Shown: positions 1 through 8,174, counted from the first letter of the stretch. The stretch: DNA of 64,000 nt from Paenibacillus lutimineralis (GCF_003991425.1 NZ_CP034346.1:3261501-3325500); one strand, 5' to 3'. The notes: generated by a model from the letters alone, not told the origin. Numbers and translations: made by a program.

Positions 1-294
1 GAGATATTTAATGTACATGATGAAGAGATAATCAGTGCTATAGCATGCCATACAACGCTAAAATCCAATGCATCGAAGATTGATAAGGTTTTATTTGTAG
101 CAGATAAAATCGAGTGGGATCAAAACGGATCTCCACCATATATAAGCAAAATCAAAGAAGCTTTAAAAGAATCATTAGAGTTGGCTTCGTATAGTTATAT
201 TAAATACTTGTTTGACAACAAAGATAATCTTAAAGTCGTACATCCCTTTTTAGAGTCAGCTTATAAAGAACTCAAAATAGAATTAAACTTATAA
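1..294 (+). CDS. YqeK-like HD-domain hydrolase, C-terminal part (5' end outside window)
   Basis: The frame is open from base 1 to a TAA at 292-294 and gives about 97 residues. The stretch reading ACHTTLKSNASKIDKVLFVADKIEWD, seen here as VLFVADKIEWD followed by a PPY motif, is typical of the distal half of YqeK-type HD proteins. That family hydrolyses symmetrical dinucleoside tetraphosphates such as Ap4A, with the metal-binding His/Asp residues shared between the missing N-terminal part and the ADK segment seen here. The last 60 residues are the charged helical tail usual in the family. The start and the HD signature lie upstream of the window, so the protein cannot be judged complete. No neighbouring nadD is visible. 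Confidence 0.7.
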   Translation, partial: EIFNVHDEEIISAIACHTTLKSNASKIDKVLFVADKIEWDQNGSPPYISKIKEALKESLELASYSYIKYLFDNKDNLKVVHPFLESAYKELKIELNL

Positions 295-691
295 TCAATG
301 AATAGCTAATTATTGTCCGACGCAAGAACATGGATACTTGACCGATTAGATTAATTCTTGAATGGAGGGCCCCGCTTCACTGCTGTTCTACAACGAGGTG
401 GTGCAGAAACAAGAAAAGTTTGCGACTTCGGAAATTCGGTATCACCATCGAATAAATACTCTTTAAAGCGTGTCATTTGTGAATGGGTTGCATATAACTG
501 ATCTAAATGATCCCCTAAGAAGGTGCTAATCATTAATGATTAGCACTATTTTATTGAATTAACATATGGCCATAGTAAGAGGAGGGATAAATTTTCGTTT
601 AGTTTGTGCTCAATAAAACTTTTAATTACGACTAGCAACTCTTCAGATATGTCTGATAATTTTACTAAATTACGATATTCTTAGGAAAGGG
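295..691. other. intergenic stretch, no convincing gene
   Basis: A 60-codon reading frame on the minus strand (351-533) matches no family I recognise and lacks a convincing ribosome binding site. The rest is AT-rich non-coding sequence. Confidence 0.4.
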
Positions 692-782
692 GGCTAACGA
701 TATAAGTTCTTGTCCCGAGCTGAGGACAAGAACTTATATCGTTAGCCGAAATGGACAAGAACTTGTATTCATAAGATTAGAT
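692..782 (+). repeat. transposon-end-like element, subfamily A, lacking its terminal site
   Basis: Positions 692-715 and 724-747 are perfect 24-base inverted arms around an 8-base loop, each arm holding the core GTTCTTGTCC or its complement. A further direct core (GGACAAGAACTTGTATTC) and the tail GATTAGAT follow. Compared with the copy at 1108-1256, the terminal TGTCGG site and the hairpin are missing. Downstream bases to about 830 (ending near CCCTGTACGG) recur after the copies at 21919 and 27792, so the inner region of the element was once longer. Confidence 0.75.
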
Positions 783-1107
783 AATTGGATCTTGGATCCC
801 AATAGGGACCCTGTACGGAATTACATGATTTCTTTAGGATGTGAGGCACAGTGCAAACTCGAAACAACGCAACAGGAGAGAGAAGTGATCTCCAATTTAT
901 TACCTCGAGCATTCTGATCTTCTCCAGAATAAGTCTGATCTTGTACGAAAGGTCCTGCAGGAGGCCAGCTCATCTACATACGGCTTTGCATTCCTTTGAG
1001 AATGAAACGGCAGGAGAGGTCGGCTCATTAGAATCTGCTAATTGTAAAGTAATACTGACATTGATTTTGATTATTTTATTAACTGCTTTCAAAGAAAGTA
1101 GATATCA
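783..1107. other. inner remnant of subfamily A element and unassigned sequence
   Basis: The first about 45 bases repeat sequence found after other subfamily A copies. An open frame at 851-1195 runs into the next repeat copy, has no recognisable domain and no good ribosome binding site, so it is not called. Confidence 0.35.
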
Positions 1108-1256
1108 TGTCGGAGGACAAGAACATATACGCTTAAGGAGTCGCGGAAATCGCGGCTTTTTTGTTTTAACGATACAAGTTCTTGTCCCAAGCTGAGGACA
1201 AGAACTTGTATCGTTAGCCGAAATGGACAAGAACATAGTCCTATTACCGATTAGAT
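1108..1256 (+). repeat. transposon-end-like element, subfamily A, complete
   Basis: The element starts TGTCGGAGGACAAGAACATA. A hairpin with a T-rich 3' side (AGTCGCGG/CGCGGCTTTTTTG) follows, then two long inverted arms each carrying GGACAAGAACTTGTATCG or its complement, then a direct core GGACAAGAACATAGTCC and the tail CCGATTAGAT. The order terminal site, hairpin, inverted pair, inner site is the same in every complete copy of subfamilies A and B. Confidence 0.8.
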
Positions 1257-1438
1257 AAGAATTAAACTACATTTCACTGCATTAGTTCATTAAGCTAACG
1301 GGCAGGATAGATGAATTTTGTGAATATACTTCAGGTATGCGAACGATAAAAAAATAAGTTTAACTTTTAAGATTAAAGACGTGCTACAGTCTTCAGAGTT
1401 CACTGAATTCGTTAAAGGAAGTACGATCGCAGAAAAAA

Positions 1439-1468
1439 GAGGTCGAACCAGTAAGTTCTGGTGACCTC
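1439..1468 (-). terminator. stem-loop, probable terminator for the minus-strand metX-like gene
   Basis: GAGGTC and GACCTC pair, with an inner ACCAG/CTGGT stem. The A-run just before it becomes a T-run on the minus strand, as expected for termination of transcription from the gene at 1568-2587. Confidence 0.5.
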
Positions 1469-1567
1469 AAATCCGATCGGTTAGGTTATGAATTCATGAG
1501 AGATATAACCGGGCTAAAGAACAGGGAATCTTGCTAGGCCTGACAGACATCCAATGCAAGTGACGAT

Positions 1568-2587
1568 CTATTCTTTAGTGCTAAGTGACAACAAGTGTTT
1601 TAGATTGTCATCAATAAATTGATTATCGGCACTGTTGATTCCACGACCGGCAAAATGGCCCCAGATCGATTGGATTGGTTTCAAGACAGCATTAGGTATA
1701 CGCTTAGCTTCGTATTCATTATCGTCCGCTGTGCAGAAGAGATCCGTGCTTCCCGGCATGATACAGGCAAGAGCTTTTATACTCTGAAGTGCTTTATCAA
1801 AGTCTCCGTTATAGGAGGGGTTTGCACTGATATTTGCATGTTGGCCTGTCCATAACATTGCCAGAACATTATGAGGATCCATATTCATAAAGCTATCTTC
1901 CCAGACACCAGCTACAAAATCCTCCAATGTGTCAAATCCCATCTCACGGTAAAGCTCTTCTCTATAAAACGCATGTGATAGTCCCCATCCTGCATACACC
2001 CGACCAACGGCACGCATGTCTGTAGAACTTAGTTGGTTTAATTTACTTGAGTCGAAGCCGACTGCAGATAGCAGTGAAGCTTTTACACCTTCCAGCACTA
2101 CATATGTGTGAGGCCAAGTTTTGGCGATGCCTCCGAAAGGTGCGATTCGTTCGACCATCTCCGGGTAACTTGCCCCCCATTGAAATGCCTGAATGCCGCC
2201 CATCGACCACCCGACGACGAGAGCAATCTTTTGAATACCGAATTTTTCGGTCAGCAGTTGGTGCTGGAATCGAACGTTATCATAGATGGTTACCTGTGGA
2301 AAGTTAGCCCGATCAAATGGAGGAGGCGTGTTACTGGGAGAGGAAGATAGCCCATTGCCCAGCAAATTGGGAACGATAATAAAATATTTCTCTGGATCGA
2401 GTGCCATCCCGCTGCCAATGAGCCATTCATTCTGAACATGCTGATCCCCAAAAGCCGTTGGATAGACAATAACATTATCCTTCTGTTCATTTAATTTTCC
2501 GTATGTTTTATAAGCAAGAAAAGCAATTGGTAACGTCACTCCTGATTGTAAGAGTACATCACCCAAATTAAAAATTTCATAGTCCAT
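1568..2587 (-). CDS. MetX-like alpha/beta hydrolase (homoserine O-acetyltransferase family)
   Basis: The predicted 339-residue cytoplasmic protein has the MetX-type fold. It shows an N-terminal region with YPTAFGDQHVQNEW, the nucleophile elbow GWSMGG, and a C-terminal GHFAGRG that supplies the catalytic His. The length is slightly short for MetX (360-380). Members of this family transfer acetyl or succinyl groups to homoserine, but many paralogues of this shorter type act as general hydrolases, so the substrate is not assigned. The start MDYEIFNLG is preferred over one 33 bases upstream because GAAGGGAG lies about nine bases before it. The gene is divergent from a LysR-type regulator, the usual arrangement for a regulator and its target. 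No other methionine genes are adjacent. Confidence 0.75.
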   Translation of the reverse strand: MDYEIFNLGDVLLQSGVTLPIAFLAYKTYGKLNEQKDNVIVYPTAFGDQHVQNEWLIGSGMALDPEKYFIIVPNLLGNGLSSSPSNTPPPFDRANFPQVTIYDNVRFQHQLLTEKFGIQKIALVVGWSMGGIQAFQWGASYPEMVERIAPFGGIAKTWPHTYVVLEGVKASLLSAVGFDSSKLNQLSSTDMRAVGRVYAGWGLSHAFYREELYREMGFDTLEDFVAGVWEDSFMNMDPHNVLAMLWTGQHANISANPSYNGDFDKALQSIKALACIMPGSTDLFCTADDNEYEAKRIPNAVLKPIQSIWGHFAGRGINSADNQFIDDNLKHLLSLSTKE

Positions 2588-2672
2588 CGTATAGTCGCTC
2601 CCTTCAAAATGAAAAACCACATGTTCACTGTGATCTCTTGTGCTCAGTATAGAGCTGTGATACTCTCAATAA

Positions 2673-2711
2673 AAGTGAATAGAATTCAAGATAGCATTCA
2701 ATAAAATTGAA
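2673..2711 (+). promoter_or_regulatory. two AT-rich dyads between metX-like gene and LysR gene
   Basis: TTCAATAAAATTGAA at 2697-2711 is a perfect dyad. A similar block, TCAATAAAAGTGAAT, lies about 24 bases upstream. Their place in the divergent gap makes them candidates for the LysR operator. Binding is inferred. Confidence 0.4.
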
Positions 2712-2731
2712 AGATGAAGGGGGAGCATCGG

Positions 2732-3666
2732 ATGGAATTGCGTCAACTGAATACGTTTTGTACGGTTGCAACAACATTGAATTTCACGCGGGCAGCAGAA
2801 GTGCTGAGCTACGTTCCTTCCAACGTCACGATGCAAATTAAGCATTGGAAGATGAGCTAGGTGTTCGCCTCTTTGATCGGTTGGGCAAGCAACTCGCGCT
2901 CACAACTGCGGGTAAACGCTTTTTAACACACGCCCAAGGCGTTCTTGAAAAAATGGACGAAGCTCGTAGTGCTGTCCATGATAATGAAAAACTAAGTGGT
3001 ACCTTAACGATAAGTGCGAATGAGGTTATTTGCTCCTACCGGCTTCCACCTGTCTTCCAACGGTTTCGTTCGCAGCATCCGGGAGTTCGTCTAATCTTCC
3101 GCTCAGTTCCGAATCAAGAGCTCAAGCAAACGCTCTTTGAGGGAACCACGGATATTGTTTATATGTTGGATGAACCCATTCGCTCGAGTGGACTTTCCGT
3201 GGAACCTTTGCTGGAAGAACATTTCCGATTGTTAGCTGCTCCAGATCACCCACTCGCCAAACGAACTGTGCTTCAGTTGGAAGATTTTCACGGAGAAGTA
3301 TTCCTGACGAATGAAAAGGGTTGTCCTTATCGAACTATGTTTGATCGATCATTTGAGAAAGAGGGCATTGATAGCATTACATATTTAGAGTTTCAAAGTG
3401 CTGAAGCCATTAAACAATGTGCAATTTCAGGAATCGGTATTGCCTTTCTTCCTGAGATCGTCGCGGAATCCGAAGTTGAACGCGGAGAACTTGTTGTCCT
3501 CCCATGGCAAATTCCGGACTTGCAGGTATATACACAGATGTTGTGGCATAAAGACAAGTGGCTTTCACCAATCATGTTATCTTTCATAGAAGCAACCAGC
3601 GCAGTTTTTGGTTCACAGTATGAGAAACTAGTTTTTCCGACCAAGGGCAAGAACTTAACTCCATAG
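2732..3666 (+). pseudogene. LysR-family transcriptional regulator, frameshifted in the helix-turn-helix
   Basis: Translation from ATG 2732 (preceded by GAAGGGGGA) reads MELRQLNTFCTVATTLNFTRAAEVL, a clear LysR helix-turn-helix. The frame stops at 2858-2860. One missing base near 2842 would restore the family sequence QIKALEDELGVRLFDR, and the rest continues in the -1 frame to 3666 with an intact substrate-binding domain. The full product would be about 311 residues, close to family size. The gene is therefore either a recent pseudogene or carries a sequencing error. The last codons (PTKGKNLTP) are derived from a degenerate repeat element overlapping the 3' end. It is divergent from the metX-like gene and probably regulated it. 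Confidence 0.75.
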
Positions 3667-3707
3667 CTGAAAAGGTTAAGAACATGGACCAATGTCGATT
3701 AGAATGT
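3639..3707 (+). repeat. degenerate subfamily A transposon-end-like element
   Basis: GGGCAAGAAC followed by TAAGAACATGGACC and GTCGATTAGA aligns with the compact copy at 16799-16866, which has cores at the same spacing and the tail GATTAGAT. The element forms the 3' end of the LysR gene. Divergence suggests an old insertion. Confidence 0.45.
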
Positions 3708-3867
3708 TAATCTGTTTCGTTAAGCTAACGGGTAACGATAGTTCAATAACATCGTGGAGGCTGCCGAGGCGTTGAACTAACGGACAGATATGGAAAATTT
3801 GGACTAAAAATAACGTGATTGTTATGCTAAGATAAAGCAAGTGTGTTTTGAGAAGGGAATACAATAA

Positions 3868-4491
3868 ATGAAAACGAAAAAAGTTGGAATATTACTGTAT
3901 GATTTTGTAGATGCTTTAGATTTTACTGGTCCAGCTGAAGTGTTATCACTAACTGCAAACAATAAAGTTGAACAAGCCATGATCCTTTACAGAAAGCATT
4001 TGTTACCTACACAACCTTTTGATGTATGTACTATTACAGAAACAGGAAAACAAATAAAAACACATACAGGAATAAAAGTAGAACCTGATTTTAGCATTAT
4101 GAATTGTCCTAAATTAGATATTCTAATAATTCCAGGTGGTCCTTTAAGGGCGGTACAATCTGTTATTAAAAATAAAAAGATACAAGATTGGATTATTAAA
4201 CATAAAAGTATTGAATTTATATGCTCCGTTTGTACTGGAGCACTTATATTAGGTGAGACTGGGTTGTTAGATGGAAAGCAGGCAACGACACATCATTTAG
4301 CATTGAAAATATTAAAAGAAAAGTATCCTAATATTCAAGTAGTATCAGACAGCAAAGTTATACATGATAGTAACCTCATAACTTCAGGTGGGGTTTCTTC
4401 AGGAATTAACTTGGCACTATATCTTGTTGAGAAAATCATGGGGAAATCAACAGCGGAACGAACAGCTACAACTATTGAATTTATACTATGA
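3868..4491 (+). CDS. DJ-1/PfpI family protein
   Basis: The 207-residue protein has the class I glutamine-amidotransferase-like fold of the DJ-1/ThiJ/PfpI superfamily. It begins VGILLYDFVDALDFTGPAEV, has LIIPGGP in the middle, and carries the nucleophile-elbow Cys in CSVCTGA followed by TTHH. This is the layout of the stand-alone versions of the N-terminal domain found in GlxA-type AraC regulators. Such proteins act in isocyanide hydration, glyoxal detoxification or remain uncharacterised. GAAGGGAA precedes ATG 3868 at a suitable distance. The gene stands alone between repeat-rich gaps. Its base composition is AT-richer than the metX-like gene before it. Confidence 0.8.
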   Translation: MKTKKVGILLYDFVDALDFTGPAEVLSLTANNKVEQAMILYRKHLLPTQPFDVCTITETGKQIKTHTGIKVEPDFSIMNCPKLDILIIPGGPLRAVQSVIKNKKIQDWIIKHKSIEFICSVCTGALILGETGLLDGKQATTHHLALKILKEKYPNIQVVSDSKVIHDSNLITSGGVSSGINLALYLVEKIMGKSTAERTATTIEFIL

Positions 4492-4545
4492 ACCTAACAG
4501 CTCATGTTCAACTAACGGGACACGTTAGGTCAGCAAAGACAAGAA

Positions 4546-4577
4546 GGCAGCCGACCAGAAAACGATCGGTTGCCTTT
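4546..4577 (+). terminator. rho-independent-type terminator after the DJ-1/PfpI gene
   Basis: GGCAGCCGA pairs with TCGGTTGCC and is followed by TTTATT. The same GGCAGCC/GGTTGCC hairpin next to a CTAACGGG motif recurs at 16923. Confidence 0.6.
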
Positions 4578-4602
4578 ATTCAGCTAACGGGCTACCTTAA
4601 AC

Positions 4603-4896
4603 GGGAAGGATGTAAAACTTATTCAAACTCCTGCACTTGCTGGTGATGGTTATCCATGACTACCACTGTCTAAGGGACCATTACTTTGGACGAATCAAGA
4701 CAGCATACCGTCATCTGTCATGACCTATCTAATGTCTGTACAACCTAAATATGAAAAATCACCGACAGAAGGTCCATATAATCACGCTTGGCTGACCGGG
4801 TCAGTTCAATCTATTTCTCTTAAGGTTCAAGGTGAAATTGACTCGATGCTTGAGATCATCTCTAAAACCGGTATGAATCATGGCGGAATGCATTGA
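4603..4896 (+). pseudogene. C-terminal remnant of an unidentified protein
   Basis: One frame reads through about 97 codons, with a single internal TGA near 4660, and ends at 4894-4896. The tail contains VMTYLMSVQPKYEKSPTEG, NHAWLTGSVQSISLKVQGEI and ends GMNHGGMH. There is no start codon or ribosome binding site in a sensible place. The length and composition look like real protein, but I do not recognise the family. The Met/His-rich end and the position just upstream of the copper island hint at a metal-related secreted protein. This is a guess. Confidence 0.35.
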
Positions 4897-5003
4897 ATGA
4901 ATCATTAGAGTACCTTAAGATCTACACAGTTTACGTCAGATCTAAATGCCAATAATAAACCGGAGTAATGAAGTAACTTATTAAACAAAATAGCATGATA
5001 AAA

Positions 5004-5036
5004 AACAGCCTTTAACATATTGCAGGCTGTTTTTTA
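5004..5036 (+). terminator. rho-independent-type terminator
   Basis: AACAGCCT pairs with AGGCTGTT, followed by a T-run. It closes the remnant before it and insulates the copper island. Confidence 0.7.
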
Positions 5037-5137
5037 ATATTCATAGAAACCGAAACCTTTCCACAAGAATTCTACATAAAATCTATCTACAATGAAATCG
5101 AAAAGGACGTTGTTCCTAAATGAAGGAGGAAAGACTT

Positions 5138-5347
5138 ATGGATTGGACATGGTTATTGTTACTTGCTTGTCCACTAATGATGGTATTTATGATGTTTGGG
5201 ATGGGTGGGATGTATAAACATGGTTCCCAAAATGAAGATAAGTATCATCAGCACGAGGATCATGTCATTCATCGTGAACTGAGTGAATTAAGAGCTCAAA
5301 ATGAACAAATGAGACAGGAAATTCAGAATCTTAAACAATCTCATTAA
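5138..5347 (+). CDS. small membrane protein with cytoplasmic coiled-coil tail
   Basis: The 69-residue product starts MDWTWLLLLACPLMMVFMMF, a single Met-rich transmembrane helix, then a His-containing linker (HQHEDHVIHRE) and a short coiled coil (LSELRAQNEQMRQEIQNL). AAGGAGG at 5122-5128 fits the ATG at 5138 better than an upstream in-frame start. Small proteins of this shape are common in Gram-positive copper and silver clusters next to DUF2933 genes. The gene is 27 bases from the next one and probably in the same transcript. The role is not known. The Met and His residues make Cu(I) binding plausible. Confidence 0.65.
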   Translation: MDWTWLLLLACPLMMVFMMFGMGGMYKHGSQNEDKYHQHEDHVIHRELSELRAQNEQMRQEIQNLKQSH

Positions 5348-5374
5348 ATTATGAAAACAGGAGGGTTCGACACT

Positions 5375-5650
5375 ATGAACTGCTGTGGAAATCATAATCA
5401 CGACAATAACCCCGGTTCGGGGGATCACACTGCTTCGACCAAAAAACATAATTGGATAATGATATTAGGCTGTGTACTACCAATCGTTATATTTGCAGCT
5501 GTTGTACTTTATAATGCATTTATAACTGGATCAGCTGGATCAGGTTCTACGAATAGTTTGCTATTCTTATTATTATTGTTATGCCCGCTTTCACATTTCA
5601 TTATGATGCCGTTAATGAACAAAAAAAAACAAAAAAATCATCATCATTAA
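5375..5650 (+). CDS. DUF2933-like small membrane protein
   Basis: The 91-residue product begins MNCCGNHNHDNN, a Cys/His-rich N terminus, followed by two hydrophobic helices and a C-terminal segment LLLLLCPLSHFIMMP and a His tail (KNHHH). The CPLxHxxMMP pattern is that of DUF2933 proteins of metal-resistance loci. GGAGGG at about 5361 supports the ATG at 5375 over an in-frame ATG at 5351. It is likely an inner-membrane metal-handling accessory protein. Function is inferred from residues and neighbours only. Confidence 0.65.
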   Translation: MNCCGNHNHDNNPGSGDHTASTKKHNWIMILGCVLPIVIFAAVVLYNAFITGSAGSGSTNSLLFLLLLLCPLSHFIMMPLMNKKKQKNHHH

Positions 5651-5685
5651 TTTTAATGTAATCAAATATTTTTGAGGTGAAAAAG

Positions 5686-5757
5686 ATGGAAAAAAGTATA
5701 GCTCTGGGCATAACATTGATTGTCCTCCTTTGTGATCTTACTTGGCATACGCTTTAA
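5686..5757 (+). CDS. possible 23-residue membrane peptide
   Basis: A reading frame with a GAGGTGAAAAAG ribosome-binding region encodes one hydrophobic helix (MEKSIALGITLIVLLCDLTW). It could be a real small protein, a leader for the downstream lgt gene, or the start of a deleted gene. There is no family match. Confidence 0.3.
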   Translation: MEKSIALGITLIVLLCDLTWHTL

Positions 5758-5775
5758 TTTGGAGGGGATATTAAA

Positions 5776-6564
5776 TTGAGAGTGGTATTATTTGAAATTG
5801 GTGACTTTTCAATAAGATCCTATGGTCTTATTGTAGGGTTAGCTATTTTACTTGCGATTGGAGTAGCATATTATCTTGCTAAAGGGACTATTTACCAGAA
5901 ACATATAATTGATTTAGTTTTTTATATCATAATCGGGGGCATTATTGGGGCTAGAATATGGCATGTATTCTTTTTCCAGTGGGCCTATTATTCAAAAAAT
6001 CTATCAGAAATTTTCTCTATTTGGAATGGTGGGATCGCCATACAAGGGGGATTGATCGGTGGCTTTGCGGGAGCATTTATCTATACACGAATCAAGAAGA
6101 TATCCTTTTGGGAACTAGCTGATATCCTAGCCCCAGCTATTATTTTGGGCCAAGCAGTCGGACGAATTGCCTGTTTCTTGAACGGAGATGCTTTTGGAGC
6201 ACCTACCAATTCTGGATTTGGAATTGTCTATCCTGCAGGGACGATAGCTTATGAACGTTATGGCTCAGAGCCACTTTGGCCGGCAGAAGTTTGGGAAGGA
6301 CAACTGGATCTCATTGGATTTGGAATTCTTATGGGTATGAAAAACTTAAAACTTCCAAAAGGTGTCTTATTTTTATCGTATAATCTGATATATGCAGTTA
6401 TTCGTTTTTCAATGGAATTTATGCGCGGGGATTCACCGCGTTATGCTTTACAATGGACGGCTGGGCAGTGGACAAGTGCCTCGATTTTCGCGATTGCTTT
6501 TGTATTGATGGTATATTTTGTTGTACGAAAAAATGATGATACGGAACTCTTGATAAGATCGTGA
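5776..6564 (+). CDS. lgt: prolipoprotein diacylglyceryl transferase paralogue (Lgt)
   Basis: The 262-residue multi-pass membrane enzyme transfers a diacylglyceryl group from phosphatidylglycerol to the lipobox Cys of prolipoproteins. The family pattern is clear: an N-terminal SIRSYGLIVG, GGIIGARIWHVFF, GIAIQGGLIGG, the Lgt signature region GRIACFLNGDAFG, and a C-terminal ALQWTAGQW. Start is TTG 5776 with TGGAGGGGA nine bases upstream. Its place inside a copper island suggests an accessory copy. Copper-associated lipoprotein-modifying enzymes are known from mobile copper islands of other Firmicutes (Lit2, and Lgt paralogues). It may modify metal-related lipoproteins or change lipoprotein form under copper stress. 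This role is inferred. Confidence 0.85.
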   Translation: MRVVLFEIGDFSIRSYGLIVGLAILLAIGVAYYLAKGTIYQKHIIDLVFYIIIGGIIGARIWHVFFFQWAYYSKNLSEIFSIWNGGIAIQGGLIGGFAGAFIYTRIKKISFWELADILAPAIILGQAVGRIACFLNGDAFGAPTNSGFGIVYPAGTIAYERYGSEPLWPAEVWEGQLDLIGFGILMGMKNLKLPKGVLFLSYNLIYAVIRFSMEFMRGDSPRYALQWTAGQWTSASIFAIAFVLMVYFVVRKNDDTELLIRS

Positions 6565-6600
6565 TCCAAAAGGAGAGAAATCAACGTTAACTTAAGTAAA

Positions 6601-6720
6601 CACGCTGTCTTTGTCTATCTAGCAGTAAAAGACACTGGGATAGGAATTCCGGAAGATTAGTGCCTTATATATTTGATCGATTTTACAGAGTGGAAACCTA
6701 AGCGTGATCAGCAAAGTCGG
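6601..6720 (+). pseudogene. fragment of a sensor histidine kinase ATPase domain
   Basis: Two adjoining frames give VFVYLAVKDTGIGIPED and then LVPYIFDRFYRVET, the G1 box (DTGIGI) and F box (FDRFYR) of a HATPase_c domain. A frameshift separates them, and no upstream kinase region remains. The fragment directly follows lgt, so an older two-component system was lost here. Confidence 0.6.
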
Positions 6721-6772
6721 TATAGGAACTCGATTTAAAATAAAGAATATAACAGAGTAGGGGAGGAGCAAG

Positions 6773-6958
6773 ATGAAGAAGTGTGAATGGTTTCTTGCGA
6801 TATTCATTATGATAATGGGAATCATGTGCTTAATCGTCTCTTCATCCTCTTTCCAAGGTATCTCTTATTCAACTAGGTCGATTATTAATGACATTTTGCT
6901 CTTGGATAGCTATAGTGCTGGCTATGATCGGGCTTATTTACTTTCTTATATAGCGTAA
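6773..6958 (+). CDS. small membrane protein, probably frameshifted near its C terminus
   Basis: AGGGGAGGAG before ATG 6773 is a strong ribosome binding site. The first 30 residues form one hydrophobic helix (FLAIFIMIMGIMCLIV), then a soluble loop. The annotated frame ends with a non-hydrophobic tail. In the +1 frame from about 6907, however, the sequence reads IAIVLAMIGLIYFLI, a perfect second membrane helix, before a stop. A one-base change near 6900-6910 would give a normal two-helix protein. Family unknown. It lies between the kinase fragment and the methyltransferase. Confidence 0.45.
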   Translation: MKKCEWFLAIFIMIMGIMCLIVSSSSFQGISYSTRSIINDILLLDSYSAGYDRAYLLSYIA

Positions 6959-7071
6959 GCGTTAAAGTCTTCAAAATATAAATCTAAAGATTTTCGGGAA
7001 CAAGTTCAAGCTAAACTCGAAACATAGAATATAGTACGAATTGATATAAGAAGTGGATGGGAGGTAATCCA

Positions 7072-7713
7072 ATGAAAGATGATTTAACGAGCAAGATTCG
7101 AAATAGATACAACAGAGTAGCCCCCATATTTCATAAAATGGATAGTAAAATGATGAGAAGTTGGAGGCGCGAGCTTCTGTCTACTTTAAAAGGCAACGTC
7201 TTAGAGGTGGGCATCGGAACAGGAGCCAATTTACCTTACTATCCAACTTCAGTAACGTTGACTGGCATAGACTTCAGTCCTAACATGTTGCAATATGCCC
7301 GGGAACGTGCGAGCGAGTTGAGGTTGAAGGTAGATTTAAAGGAAATGGACGCGCAGAACATGGATTTCCAGGATAATACCTTTGACTATGTGGTAGCTAC
7401 CTGTGTTTACTGCTCTGTACCTGATCCTGTTCAGGGAATGAAAGAAATGCTTAGGGTATGTAAACCGGACGGCAGAGTCATTTTATTGGAGCATATGCGA
7501 AGTGAAAATCCTGTGATTGGTAAGGTTATGGATATCCTAAATCCCATCACTGTAAGGGTATCTGGAGCGAATATTAACCGAAGAACACTAGATAATATAG
7601 GAAACGCGGGATTCACTTTTGAAAAAAATGAGTGCTTATTTTCAACTATATTTCGCAGACTGGTTCTTAACCCTAATAAAGAGCCTAATAATAACGAAGG
7701 TCAGAAAAAATAG
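7072..7713 (+). CDS. class I SAM-dependent methyltransferase
   Basis: The 213-residue cytoplasmic enzyme shows motif I EVGIGTGANLPYY, an acidic motif II (LTGIDFSPNML), and motif post-II DAQNMDFQDNTFD, as in UbiE/COQ5-like and phospholipid-type methyltransferases. Substrate cannot be told from sequence. GGGAGGT before ATG 7072 sets the start, and an in-frame start 15 bases upstream is less likely. Members of this group are often carried in metal or metalloid resistance clusters. A strong bidirectional terminator overlaps the stop, so it is the last gene of the rightward unit that began at 5138. Confidence 0.75.
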   Translation: MKDDLTSKIRNRYNRVAPIFHKMDSKMMRSWRRELLSTLKGNVLEVGIGTGANLPYYPTSVTLTGIDFSPNMLQYARERASELRLKVDLKEMDAQNMDFQDNTFDYVVATCVYCSVPDPVQGMKEMLRVCKPDGRVILLEHMRSENPVIGKVMDILNPITVRVSGANINRRTLDNIGNAGFTFEKNECLFSTIFRRLVLNPNKEPNNNEGQKK

Positions 7714-7739
7714 AACCAGGTTCTATTTTTTCTGACCTT
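7697..7739. terminator. bidirectional rho-independent-type terminator
   Basis: Perfect 21-base arms at 7697-7717 and 7719-7739 include A- and T-runs on both sides, serving the converging genes at 7072-7713 and 7770-8174. The stem begins inside the methyltransferase coding end. Confidence 0.85.
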
Positions 7740-7769
7740 ATGAATTTTTACGGATCCAGAGAGTGCTAT

Positions 7770-8174
7770 TTAACTTACTACTGCATCTATTTCATTATCT
7801 GATGGAGCAGGCTCTCCATTAACTTCAACAATCATTCGCATAGGTATACAAATAATTACTTCACTCGGATTCTTAATTAATCCAAAGGTGAAGCATATTT
7901 TTTCTGGACAGTCTGATTCTACGACTTCAATTCCTTTATCATGGATCTTTAGTATGTCATATCCTCTCTCGGTTCTTATTTCGACGTATTGTGTTTCTTT
8001 GGTTAATTCAACTGTTTTATGTACCTTACCGTCTACGTTGATTGTGGCGATGGGGTTCCCCCTTATCCTGTCTTGATTACGATCCTGTAATGATCTGACG
8101 CCTAATAAACTCATGGCTAACAAAAAGATTGAAACGATTAGGACAATATCACCCTTTTTAAATTTATCTGACAT
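7770..8174 (-). CDS. NusG domain II-containing membrane-anchored protein
   Basis: The 134-residue product has an N-terminal membrane anchor (IVLIVSIFLLAMSLLGV) and an extracytoplasmic domain with VDGKVHKTVEL, GYDILKIHDKGIEVVESDCPEKIC. This pattern is typical of the stand-alone NusG domain II (DUF1312-like) family of Bacillota. The two Cys in DCPEKIC are conserved in the group and may be redox or metal ligands. GGGGATGG lies before the ATG. These proteins often neighbour membrane cofactor or FMN-transfer genes. None is visible here, so the role in this metal island is open. Confidence 0.75.
   Translation of the reverse strand: MSDKFKKGDIVLIVSIFLLAMSLLGVRSLQDRNQDRIRGNPIATINVDGKVHKTVELTKETQYVEIRTERGYDILKIHDKGIEVVESDCPEKICFTFGLIKNPSEVIICIPMRMIVEVNGEPAPSDNEIDAVVS

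Noticed and set aside
851..1195. 114-codon plus-strand frame
   Set aside because: It runs through a repeat element, has no ribosome binding site and no recognisable domain.
692..1256. Repeated GACAAGAAC units as a CRISPR array
   Set aside because: Spacing is irregular, units are inverted as well as direct, and there are no uniform spacers or cas genes.
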